The position numbers were made by a program, and so were the translations under genes. Positions 51,701 to 61,231 of a stretch of 64,000 nt of DNA are shown piece after piece. The notes beneath the pieces are model-generated. The model saw only the letters and a program-made list of their open reading frames with translations. It made no database searches and was not told where the DNA came from. The number at the start of each line of letters is the position of its first letter. Position 1 is the first letter of the stretch. Origin of the DNA: Anoplolepis gracilipes (lineage: Eukaryota > Arthropoda > Insecta > Hymenoptera > Formicidae); the NCBI RefSeq assembly GCF_047496725.1, contig NC_132985.1, positions 2,320,001 to 2,384,000 on the forward strand, read 5' to 3'.

Positions 51701-52174
51701 TTTATTCCAAAGACTGTAAGGCCGTAAGAATAAGACGTAAGGGGGTGGGGGGTTAGCACCACTCGAAATATTAATTTCCCTTCATACAGACAGCCCAAGA
51801 GCAAAAAATATTTTAGAGATAAATCATCATATCATAAACAAATTAAAAATTTTCTTTTTTCATTTGATTTTAATCAAACTTTTAATTCAGATTTCCTTGT
51901 AAAGAAAATTAATGTCGAAAGTTACAACGAATAACGAGATTTCTAAATTAGACCAAAAAAAAAATCAAATCATAAAATTAAAAAAAAGATCTGCTAAAAT
52001 ATTCTCTTTTCTCGACAGGTCTGGGACACTCTGTATGATAGGAACAATGTCAATATTACCTATATAACTATATACTGTAGATATTGTTACCATGTAAAAT
52101 GTATTTCGCACATCACAGTGACACAACATCCGTTAATGACACACACCTTTGTCCTTCGCGCTTCGTAGCGTTGG

Positions 52175-52342
52175 CTAAGAGTTGTTGGAATTGTGCAAAT
52201 ATTTTGACCGTTGTGCTAAAAGGACGTCTTTAGTATCGGATTCTTGCATAGACAAGCGCTTGGCTACTTCCGATGTTCTTCTTCTATCCATCTTATCTTT
52301 GTAGATTCTCGCGTAGCAAGTCGTGCACGCTATGAAAGAAAT
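52175..52342 (-). CDS. Tetraspanin 2 coding exon 5 (TM4 end, long tail)
   Basis: The acceptor is attttag. It encodes ISFIACTTCYARIYKDKMDR and a charged tail ending HNSNNS-stop. Confidence 0.88.
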   Translation of the reverse strand: MSFIACTTCYARIYKDKMDRRRTSEVAKRLSMQESDTKDVLLAQRSKYLHNSNNS

Positions 52343-54944
52343 CTAAAATTGACACATTAACGATATATTAATTCATAAAAAATATTTTGAGAACGAGATT
52401 ACGTACCTGTAACAGCACAGAACACAACGCAAGTAGAAAAACGTAAAGGAGAATCGATCTTGTACGATTTAACACCACGTGTTGACATCCCCGCTTGTAA
52501 ATAGTACTGCAAACGCCCTCAGTACCATTTTCGTTTGCCAGGTTCGTCGTATTGCAACATGACCAAGGAATCGAATCCGTACTACGATAATCGGAAGATC
52601 CGTCTATTCCGCAACATTGTAACTGAAATTCAATTTAATTAAATTTGTAACTTTTTAAAATTCCTTTCACTCCATTTTATTGCATTACAATTATTTTATT
52701 ATATTATGTTTATCAAATTTAAAGTCTGCAGAAACAAATTTTTATAATAAGGAACTTTGATAATAGCATACTTATATAACTATGAAATATTATGAAACTG
52801 TGTATGCTAGTTGATTAAAAATATCGCAGTAAAAAATTTAATATTCAAATATATGAAAAAATGCAATTTTCACCGTGGATTGCATATGATCCCAGGTAGA
52901 CTTATCATCAGTGATTGCGAGGGCAAAGATTTCGTCGTGTTGCGCAAACGGCAAGGTCTCTACTTGTTCGTGTCTTACCAAGGCCCAAATTCCGACACTG
53001 GTTTCAATCAGGGCAATAACCGACAGTGCTATGGCAAACTAAACATGCGAAAAAAATTAAATATATTTATATTCTCACTTAGAATTTAATTTCTATTTTT
53101 TTTTCTATTTTTAGTGAGAATTAAAGAGAGAAAAAGAAAGAAAAATCAGCTTACAATGATGACTTGGCCTCTATTGGAAAAATTAAGAAATTGCCAGACG
53201 AACCAGCCGATTCCGCAGGTGATAACGCCCATGGCTAGCAAGGTGGCAGGTGAGCCACACACGTTATTAGGTGTAAGCGACCCATATTCGTTCAGCTGAT
53301 AAATAAAGTAACCGGCGAATACGCTTACGATAGCGCCGGAAATCTGTGAAAAAAATAAAAGACTCATTTTCATGCTCTTTCATTAATTATTTTGCGCTAT
53401 ATCTTTATTATTGTAAATATTAATAATTCTTGATATTCATATTTTATACAGCATTTGTTATTAAAATATATAATAATAACTTGCAAAAATATTTCTCAGA
53501 ACAATACGTTTTAAACAATGTTGTTAATCAATTATTAATCACGTGTACAAAAATAAACTGCAAGATAGAAAACGATTTTTCGAAATGTTTACATCGTTCT
53601 CTTCCACGAAATCGTTAGGTAAACTTACGTGGATTATACAAACTGTTATAATGAAAAATTATCTCTGATAAAAGAAGAGGAAAGATAAAATCTTATTTAA
53701 AGAGGCGGGGCAGATTGATTAAAGCAAACTGCGTCATATGATTCGTGATACTAATATCACACGTTAATATCATCACGACGATAGCTACGTTGAATAGAAA
53801 AATAGATGCAATTGTCATCAAATCCCGAGTATTGAACGGACGATTTATTATGAAATAAATTTTAATATAGAGGAACACGTGTATTTTAATAAATTTTAAA
53901 TTTATTAAATTCCAAGTAAGCAATTTTCACTAAACGTATCTATATCTAAAAATGTATGTAAATTAAAATTTAGAAGAAAAGAAATCGCGCAATTATATTA
54001 TATTATTACTATTATATTATATAATATTATTACAATTTTATTATATTATTATTAAATTATTATTATATTATTATTCTATTATCATCGTGAAAACTATCAT
54101 TTTGTTTCAGCGATATTTTTACAATCACAACGAAATAAAGTGTTAATTAAGGTCGTTCGCAATTATTACAATGTCTCCTTCAACTCTTATTGACTTTTAT
54201 TAATCAGTACATACGTAGAATTAACTATATAAGAGATCGTGTGCGACGATTTCACATGTATACAGTTTTATAATTGAGAAATATTAAACGATGACGAGTC
54301 GTTTTAAAACCCAAAATTATAATTTTGAAAGAATTTCAACAAGATACCTGTAGATAAAAATGATTTTCTTTATTTCAATAAAAAAAAAAAAAAAAAAAAA
54401 AAAAAAAGAATTTGTATTCTTTCAACAGAAATAACTTCCTTATATAACAAGTCTATTAAATTCTTAATAATTAAATCCTCTCTTTTCATTCATCTCAATA
54501 ATACGTTTACTCGGTTACTTTCAATAGACACACATATACACACACATACATACACGCATGCATGCACATGCATCGATATCACCACCGTAAGCAAATTGCC
54601 GGATTGGCGCCGAGCAAAAACCACCAATTACACGCGACCTCGGAATAGCTGCAGCTGCGCGATCGATCGTAATAACGTTGATCCCGATCAGCTGATCGAA
54701 GACACGGGGACGATATACTTAAATGCGCGACGAGAACCGTTTCGTCCGATCATCATATGGTATATGGGGATCCGATTCTCTCCTCGCACACGATCGTCAC
54801 TCGCGTCGAACAATGAGACCTCGCGAGAGGACGAAAACAACGACGCAAAACAATAACGAGTAAAACTTTGGTGAGACTTACGCCGAGAAGAATCGCACCG
54901 GCGAACAGGCAGTAACGAAAGCAGACGAACGTCCGTTCACCCAT
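52175..54944 (-). CDS. Tetraspanin 2 (divergent), 266 aa, 5 coding exons
   Basis: Coding exons in transcript order: 54944-54882, 53343-53155, 53038-52874, 52622-52407 and 52342-52175. All are phase 0, starting MGERTFVCFRYCLFAG. There are four membrane segments. The large loop has CCG (142-144), SCC (161-162), C177 and C185, the standard six-cysteine pattern, with sequons at N163 (NTT), N171 (NGT) and N191 (NRT). TM2 (..MGVITCGIGWFVWQFL..) lacks the usual GCCGA element. The C-terminal tail is long, about 45 residues and charged, with juxtamembrane cysteines C217 and C220 that could be palmitoylated. The exon cuts fall at positions equivalent to those of tetraspanin 1, 2.6 kb downstream in the same orientation, which suggests an old tandem duplication. 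Family membership is clear; the subfamily is not. Confidence 0.9.
52407..52622 (-). CDS. Tetraspanin 2 coding exon 4 (large loop, TM4)
   Basis: Begins LQCCGIDGSSDYR and includes all six cysteines and three sequons. It ends ..LCSVLLQ|gtacgt. Confidence 0.93.
52874..53038 (-). CDS. Tetraspanin 2 coding exon 3 (TM3)
   Basis: The acceptor is gtttag. It encodes FAIALSVIALIETSVGIWAL (TM3) and a helix ending WDHMQST; the donor ACG|gtgaaa keeps phase 0. Confidence 0.9.
53155..53343 (-). CDS. Tetraspanin 2 coding exon 2 (TM1 end, small loop, TM2)
   Basis: The acceptor is tttcacag. It encodes ISGAIVSVFAGYFIYQLNEY, a small loop, and TM2 without the GCCGA motif; the donor is gtaagc. Confidence 0.9.
54380..54407. 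repeat. Poly(A) tract
   Basis: Twenty-eight consecutive A residues within tetraspanin 2 intron 1 (53344-54881). Confidence 0.9.
54882..54944 (-). CDS. Tetraspanin 2 coding exon 1
   Basis: Twenty-one codons, MGERTFVCFRYCLFAGAILL plus G, to donor GGC|gtaagt. It sits in a GC-rich island typical of a promoter-proximal exon. Confidence 0.88.
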
Positions 54945-55230
54945 CACGTTTTACAACAGAGTTTATAAATAGCGCGATGCGACAAGCTGCCGATCCGCAC
55001 GCGAGCGTCCCGACTCTCCCGACCCGACGTTGTTGCGCGTTTGTAATTCGCCGTCGCCACGGTGATCGGACGCCGGACGCTAAGTGGCCCTCATTGGCAC
55101 TTGGCATGGCACGCGGCAACGTGCGTGCAGCGCGCGCTAAGAAGCGACGCGCTTTAACCAATCAACCGGTCGCTTTTCCGGAAATAGTAGGTGCACCATT
55201 TCCGGAAAAGCGGGAAAATTGATTAGTCGC
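54945..55230 (-). promoter_or_regulatory. GC-rich promoter region of tetraspanin 2
   Basis: A GC- and CpG-rich island abuts the first exon. It contains ACCAATC (CCAAT-type box, about 55157-55163) and a perfect inverted repeat of TTTCCGGAAA-like ETS sites (55171-55212). It might be bidirectional, since the next gene to the right (CSN5) reads the other way. The start site is not determined. Confidence 0.45.
55171..55212. promoter_or_regulatory. Perfect palindromic pair of ETS-like sites
   Basis: CGCTTTTCCGGAAAT at 55171-55185 and its exact reverse complement at 55198-55212 are separated by 12 bases. Each arm holds CCGGAAA, the core type recognised by ETS-family factors. Confidence 0.6.
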
Positions 55231-56177
55231 AACGCATGCGTCTCGTACGGAAAAGTGACGGATTCATTCGTTTATTTAACTCTCCCTTAAATACACAGAA
55301 AAAAAGAATATATTCTTACTTTGATAACGTCTTTAGCTTGAAAATGTAAATCTTGAAATGAGATTATATCGCGTTAAACAAAGAAAATTTGCTTGGATGA
55401 AGACATTTTATATAGTTCAACCAAGAAAAAATATATATTCTTGTGATTTAAGAATAATTTTATTGAATGGAGAGGAAATAATTTGGATAGAAAATAACAC
55501 ATGTTCAAATCGAGGATTATAATTTTCTTAGAGGTAAAATAATTATATTTTATTCTTGAGATGATTATAAACTGTTGCGTATATATGAATCAATGAACGC
55601 GTTTATATGAGTATATAAATTTTGATTTGACACTTACTTTTTTTCTGCGTAGCCTTATGAGAAAAGAATATTGTCACTCTTTTCAGATTATTATTATATT
55701 GCTTTCCCACACTTTTTTATGTCATCTTTTGTATTAGTTTATGTACACGATTATCATTTACCGATATATTATTTCTATCTAGAAAGAGAAAGAAAGAGAT
55801 AGATAGATAGGGAAAGAGAGAGAGAGAGAAAAGAAGAGAGTTATTTCCTTTATATAGATAATTATTTTTAATTAATTTGTTTATTTTATTTCATTGTTGG
55901 TGAACAAAGTTGCTATCACGACGCCTTTTTTATCTAAGATCTGATTAAAATAAAATTTTGACGATATATTAATAATATACAAACGTGTATAAACAATAAG
56001 TACATACAATGAATATGAAAAAAAAGAGAGATTAGTCACATTATGGTATTATGCACTCTCTATAATTTAATTTTTTACTTTTGATTGCACTTTGTAATCT
56101 TACCTTATTATGAAGGTTTTGTCCATTTTATTATAGAAATAAAATTATGCAAGTAAATATCGTTATTGCATTGAAGC

Positions 56178-56213
56178 ACCGACGAGATAAATAGTATCTC
56201 GTCGCTCGTCGGT
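56178..56213. repeat. Overlapping inverted repeats (ACCGACGAGATA)
   Basis: CGACGAGATA (56180-56189) pairs with TATCTCGTCG (56195-56204). The same left arm as ACCGACGAG can instead pair with CTCGTCGGT (56205-56213), so two alternative stems are possible. Confidence 0.75.
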
Positions 56214-56238
56214 AATTGAAGGAAGTGTCGCCGAAAGA

Positions 56239-56284
56239 GTATCGATTATCGGTATTATATATCGATATATAATATATCGATAAT
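56239..56284. promoter_or_regulatory. TATCGATA (DRE-like) palindrome upstream of CSN5
   Basis: TATCGATA occurs at 56260-56267 and 56275-56282, with the near match TATCGATT at 56240-56247. The first lies at the centre of a perfect 22-bp palindrome (56253-56274) inside a longer imperfect one. TATCGATA is the DREF-response element known from insect housekeeping promoters. The position, about 570 bases before the CSN5 start codon, fits a CSN5 promoter. Confidence 0.45.
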
Positions 56285-56847
56285 TGCTTTCGATCCTATT
56301 ATGGCACAGTGTATTTTATGTGTGCGTTCCTAACCATATTGAACTGATACAAAACAACGCGTAAAAATAATTTCTATTATTCCAGCTATGTCTACGTTGA
56401 TCGGTGAATTATAATTGATACAATTGTGTTTTAAAAAATACAATTAATCGACATATAATTAAGTTAGTGTATGTATATATATATATGTAGTTTACAATAA
56501 TTATATTTGATAGATGACAATATGAAATTTCGATGTCGTTAACCTTACAAATATGTTAAAAATTTTAATATAAATGTGCTGAATAATATTTCGTAAAGCT
56601 TCGAAAAAGTCTAAAAAGAAAAAAGAACAACAAGAAATTCATATTTGTTTGGAGACGTATTAATTCTTGATCTCTTCTTTAGTTAACCTTAAAGTCACCT
56701 TCGTGTTGTATTCATATATATATTACTCGCATTTATCGCGTTAAGCATACAGTTCTGTTATAATAAAAAGGAGTGTGTAAAATTGCTCTCATTAATTTTT
56801 ATTTCAATAATAATGTTATATTGCCATTATCAGATACTGTTTCCAAC

Positions 56848-56999
56848 ATGGCTGGGCCTTCTTCTGAACAGAGCGGTATTGCCCAAAAGACATGGGAATT
56901 ATCAAATAATATCGAGACTATTAGTACCATGGATGAGATTTACAGATATGACAGGAAAGAGCAACATGATATCTTAACTGCCAAACCATGGGAGAAAGA
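56848..56999 (+). CDS. CSN5: CSN5 coding exon 1
   Basis: Fifty codons plus two bases from ATG. The donor GA|gtaaag and the next exon together rebuild the family's KPW.KD junction. Without splicing the frame stops at once. Confidence 0.95.
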
Positions 57000-58213
57000 G
57001 TAAAGATACCAATAATTTGTATGCGAAAAAACTAAAAGCATCGACTATTCTTTTTACCTTTTCTTTTTGTTTGTTTTAGTCCCCATTTCTTCAAAGACAT
57101 AAAAATATCTGCATTAGCTTTATTAAAAATGGTTATGCATGCACGATCTGGCGGAACACTAGAGGTAATGGGGCTTTTACTTGGTAAAGTAGCAGCCAAC
57201 ACAATGATTGTGATGGATTCCTTCGCATTGCCAGTTGAGGGCACGGAAACTAGAGTGAATGCTCAAGCTCAAGCTTATGAATATATGACTGCTTACATAG
57301 AAGCAGCTAAACAAGTATGTATATAACTATTTTTATAATGAAAAAATACTTTTAACAACTGCAAAAATCTATAATATGTATAATTTATTGTTCAGGTTGG
57401 TAGGCAAGAAAATGCAATTGGTTGGTATCACAGTCATCCTGGATATGGATGCTGGTTGTCTGGTATCGATGTATCCACCCAGATGCTCAATCAAAATTTT
57501 CAAGAGCCATTTGTCGCCATTGTCATCGATCCTGTGAGAACGATCTCTGCTGGCAAGGTTTGCCTGGGTGCATTCAGAACTTATCCAAAGGTACATTCAT
57601 CGAACTGTATTTCAAAATCATTATAATCAGTAATCTGTCCTAAAGAAAAAAGATTGAAAATGATGTTCTATTTTATTCTAGAATCACTTTAGTTTATGTA
57701 TTCTTTGTCGCGAGAAAATAGCACAAATTATTTTATAATCGCGTATATTTGCAGGGGTATAAACCTGCGAACGAGGAGCCATCAGAATATCAAACTATAC
57801 CATTAAATAAAATCGAAGATTTTGGTGTTCATTGCAAACAATATTATTCTTTGGAAGTTTCGTATTTCAAGTCCTCACTGGATAGACGACTGCTTGATTC
57901 GTTATGGAATAAGTATTGGGTGAACACTCTGAGCTCTTCTAGCCTATTGACAAACGCGGACTACACCACTGGGCAGATATTCGACTTGTCGGACAAATTG
58001 GAACAGTCAGAGTCTGCTTTAGGTCGAGGATTCGTCCTGGGTGGCACGGATCCACATGATCGCAGCACGGTAGAAAAACTCATAAAAGCAACCAGAGACA
58101 GTTGTAAGACCACCATCGAAGTTATTCACGGTTTAATGGCACAAATAATTAAAGATCGACTATTTAATCACGTTGGCAGTAATGTAACTTGTGATCCTCA
58201 GCAGAAGCAATAA
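56848..58213 (+). CDS. CSN5: COP9 signalosome complex subunit 5 (CSN5/JAB1), 346 aa
   Basis: Coding exons: 56848-56999, 57080-57314, 57396-57590 and 57755-58213, with GT..AG introns and continuous phase. CSN5 is the zinc metalloprotease of the COP9 signalosome, which removes Nedd8 from cullins in the nucleus and cytoplasm. The MPN+/JAMM centre is complete: E79 in EVMGLLLGK, and H141, H143 and D154 in YHSHPGYGCWLSGID. From about residue 10 to 330 the protein follows the very conserved animal CSN5 sequence. The start MAGPSSEQSG is usual for the family, and the length is close to the human 334. The tail after KDRLFNH differs and ends DPQQKQ. The gene converges with AP-1 gamma. It is probably constitutively expressed; TATCGATA sites lie upstream. 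Confidence 0.97.
57080..57314 (+). CDS. CSN5: CSN5 coding exon 2
   Basis: The acceptor is gttttag. It encodes PHFFKDIKISALALLKMV.. and the MPN core with catalytic E79; it ends AAKQ|gtatgt. Confidence 0.96.
57396..57590 (+). CDS. CSN5: CSN5 coding exon 3 (JAMM motif)
   Basis: Holds the metal-binding YHSHPGYGCWLSGID and the following conserved VAIVIDPVRTISAGK. Phase 0 at both ends. Confidence 0.97.
57755..58213 (+). CDS. CSN5: CSN5 coding exon 4 (terminal)
   Basis: Begins GYKPANEEPSEYQTIPLNKI and runs through the C-terminal helices (KATRDSCKTTIEVIHGL) that integrate CSN5 into the complex, to TAA. Confidence 0.97.
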   Translation, partial: GYKPANEEPSEYQTIPLNKIEDFGVHCKQYYSLEVSYFKSSLDRRLLDSLWNKYWVNTLSSSSLLTNADYTTGQIFDLSDKLEQSESALGRGFVLGGTDPHDRSTVEKLIKATRDSCKTTIEVIHGLMAQIIKDRLFNHVGSNVTCDPQQKQ

Positions 58214-58249
58214 AGTGTATTCTGTGTGTGATAAAAGATATGTATTTGT

Positions 58250-58255
58250 AATAAA
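58250..58255 (+). terminator. Candidate poly(A) signal of CSN5
   Basis: AATAAA 37 bases after the CSN5 stop. Another AATAAA overlaps the stop codon at 58209-58214. Confidence 0.5.
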
Positions 58256-61129
58256 GATATGTACTCTCTTTTAAAATCGAAATTTTTGAAACAATTATTC
58301 TTGACAAGATATTCGATTAAGATTTCTTGGCTCTCAGAATCGTTTCTTCTTGAGAATTAGAAGATATGGTGATGATGTTTAGCATCAAATACTTTCCTTT
58401 ATGGAAATATGCTTCAAGTACGTGAATGTGTCGAATGTTAAAAATATAATGGAATAAAAATACATTTTATTTTCACACCTTGATTCGCTAGAAAGTATAT
58501 ATACAGCATTTTTATCATTTTAATCAATATCTTCGTGTATGTATATATATTATATATATGTAATATAAATATATATATAAATATGTTATATATATTTATA
58601 TATTATATATATATATATATATATAAAACTAATATATAATATATTCAGAACAAGTAGGCAGAGCAAAACCCCCACTGAAGGGCTGACGCACTGTGTCACA
58701 GACTTTAAGGACAAGGCCACTCAAAAACGCACACCCACCTGTTCTATTTTATATATTTCTATACCTTTCGCGCGCACGCACTCGCATCTCCCATAACATA
58801 TAAGGGACGGAGCTAAAATGCATATAGTTATATCAATCAATTGTAAACCTAATCGAAAAGTTGTACAAAAGGTATCCCGGTTGAAAAATCAAAAGATATA
58901 TACGCGATCGGAAAGAAAAGTGCCAGAACGATGTTCTTAATATAACAGATGAATCTTTGTGATATATACATACACATCTACACTTACATAGTATTACGCG
59001 CTATAATGTTTTGTCACATCTCAGAGCGAATTAAATAATTAAGTACAACAGCGTGTTTTAACCTAATTCGTAGGAAAGTCTAGAGAAAATAGATATCTGG
59101 AAATCTGGCCTGCCAACTCTATTGCTCCCGACGTACTATATATTTTTCTTTCTAAACTGTATACCTATTATAGAGAACTCACATACATATTTGTCGCTCA
59201 TATGCGTGAAAATTCGACAAAGTAAGTATAAAATCGTACGAACATTATATTAAATGAGCGAGTTTTTTATCCATACACTTCTCTCTTTCCTTTTTTCGAC
59301 ATATATATTATATGTACAAACGACATATCTGTGCCGCTGTAAATAATTCGAAGTGAGTTGAGTAATAAAATTAAAATTTGCAAAATTAAATGGTAAAAAA
59401 TAGAAACACATGCATCATTATACTTGGCTGTTAATTTTATGTTAGTGTTTATATTGCAACTTAAAAAGTAGAGACTATTGTCAAATATATATATATATAT
59501 GTATAATTCTCTTTCGTCTTTACATTCTGTCTTTTTTAAAAACGTATAGAACTAGACAGTTAGACTACAGCTTATGGACGTAAACAAAATCAATCTCGAA
59601 GCATCAGCTTTTTATTTTCTATCTTGTAATAATTTTTCAGCCAAGATATTGTACTCCTCAAAACTGTGTAGCTTTCGCGTTATATCAATTTTCATTAAAA
59701 TTAACTTAATAAAATTATATGCAACGAAACAATGATAGAGATACTTCGCGAGAATTAATATCATTCAAACACGATAAAAAGAATTAATTGGTCGATAATG
59801 AATTTTCGTTTAATATGCATACGCGAGACAAATAACATGACAATCAGAATTCAGCCCTCCAATGTTACTCCGTATTCTGAATATGAATTTGAAACTGTAA
59901 TCGCGTTACACACACGTAACACACTCGTGCACTGTAAACGTCGTGTGTGCGTGTGTGTTCAATAATGTGTGTGTACATATATATGTGTATGCACCATTTT
60001 CCCCCCGACTCTCCAAATGATATTTCTCGAAGACGAAAACGTGAATATTATCGTATTCGTTATTGAGTTAACAGCTTTATCGTGTACACATATTATAAAG
60101 AATCCTGTTTCGCGCTATTTTTTTTCTTATTTCCTCATCACATTAAAGAATTTCTTTGCTTTTCTATATGTCACCATGATTATATTTACAAGACGATTGC
60201 GCGAATCTCATTCGCGATGTCTTACTTATATAAATGTAGCAGTAGAAAAGATTGATTTGTTACAGAGAGTTAAGTTTCTCCTTGTTTTTTTTCTTTTTTT
60301 TTTAGGGATAACGACAGCACTTTCGGTGACGAAACTTCCTCTGAATCTATCTATCTACTTTCTTTATCCCTCTGTTTCACGTTTTATTTTCTGGCGTGTA
60401 ATGTATTTGATGTGTATGTCTATTGTGTATCTTTTTTTACTTTCCTATATCTCCATTTTCTAACTTGTTTAGTCTACGTAAGAAATTACACGCTAAATTA
60501 GTAGCCGTAAAACAGCGGGAATGCAACCAACCGGAGCACATTTCCTCAACTCTCTCCGCATCTGTTTCGGTTAGAAAAAATATTTACATCTTGTTTTTCC
60601 TTTTTTTCATACACTTTTGCGGCATATTGCGAGAGCAAAGTACTTTTATGTTCGCTCGTTGTAACGAAACGGAAACGATAATGATATACATAACGTAATT
60701 TTGAAAGACTTTAAAATGTTAGCATCACATTGTTTGCGACTGGAAATTTACCGGAACTCGCCTGCGCACAAATTCGTGACAATTTTAATATATGCGGCAA
60801 GAGAATTAATTACTCTTCGAAATATTGTTCGTTGCGAATGAGTTTTTAGAACACACTGTACAATCGCACACGAAATTAAAAAATGTGATTTTAACAAATC
60901 CAAGGTTTCCTTATAAAGTTTAGGTCATCCGCATATAGCTGTATAAACAAGAGTTTGGTTGCTGAATTGGTTGTTGCGTGTTAGATATATCCATTTGCCA
61001 ACTTGTATGTTTTCACTGTTTTTTAAGAGATGAAACTTGCGTTCCTTTTTTCTTCCCAGTCTGTCTTCAAGAATTGATTAATTACTTTTAGGCAGGTGTA
61101 TGTACAAATGTTGTTTGTATTATATCTTG
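58256..61129. other. Region between convergent CSN5 and AP-1 gamma ends
   Basis: No coding region. A long AT-rich low-complexity block lies at 58538-58626. A less AT-rich segment at about 58655-58750 may be conserved 3' UTR of AP-1 gamma (- strand). AATAAA on the - strand near 58466-58471 would allow a 2.7 kb AP-1 gamma 3' UTR reaching almost to CSN5; nearer signals are also possible. Open frames at 59969-60463 are AT-rich and Phe-rich, without family similarity. Confidence 0.5.
58538..58626. repeat. (TA)-rich low-complexity block
   Basis: Interrupted TA repeats with strong self-complementarity between the 3' ends of CSN5 and AP-1 gamma. Confidence 0.85.
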
Positions 61130-61231
61130 TCACTGTGATGTCGAGGCGGGAAAGTTATTAACTTCTGTCTGTTCCAGAACTGGTCCAGTTGGACCCGTAT
61201 ACGATATACGCAGTCTCATCCTTAACATTGC
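61130..61231 (-). CDS. AP1G1: AP-1 gamma terminal exon (ear domain end)
   Basis: The acceptor is tctttag. It encodes AMLRMRLRISYTGPTGPVLE and QTEVNNFPASTSQ-stop. Confidence 0.94.
   Translation of the reverse strand, partial: AMLRMRLRISYTGPTGPVLEQTEVNNFPASTSQ

Larger units (their letters stand above)
55231..56833. other. Spacer and probable 5' region of CSN5
   Basis: AT-rich, no coding frame. It contains a hairpin at 56178-56213 and a palindrome with TATCGATA sites at 56239-56284. The acceptor-like attatcag at 56826-56833, just before the CSN5 ATG, suggests an upstream untranslated exon here that I could not place. Confidence 0.5.

Noticed and set aside
59969..60463. 164-codon Phe/Tyr-rich open frame, + strand
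   Set aside because: AT-rich composition gives artificial hydrophobic stretches that mimic membrane segments; the TTTTTTCT tracts are typical of 3' flanking sequence.
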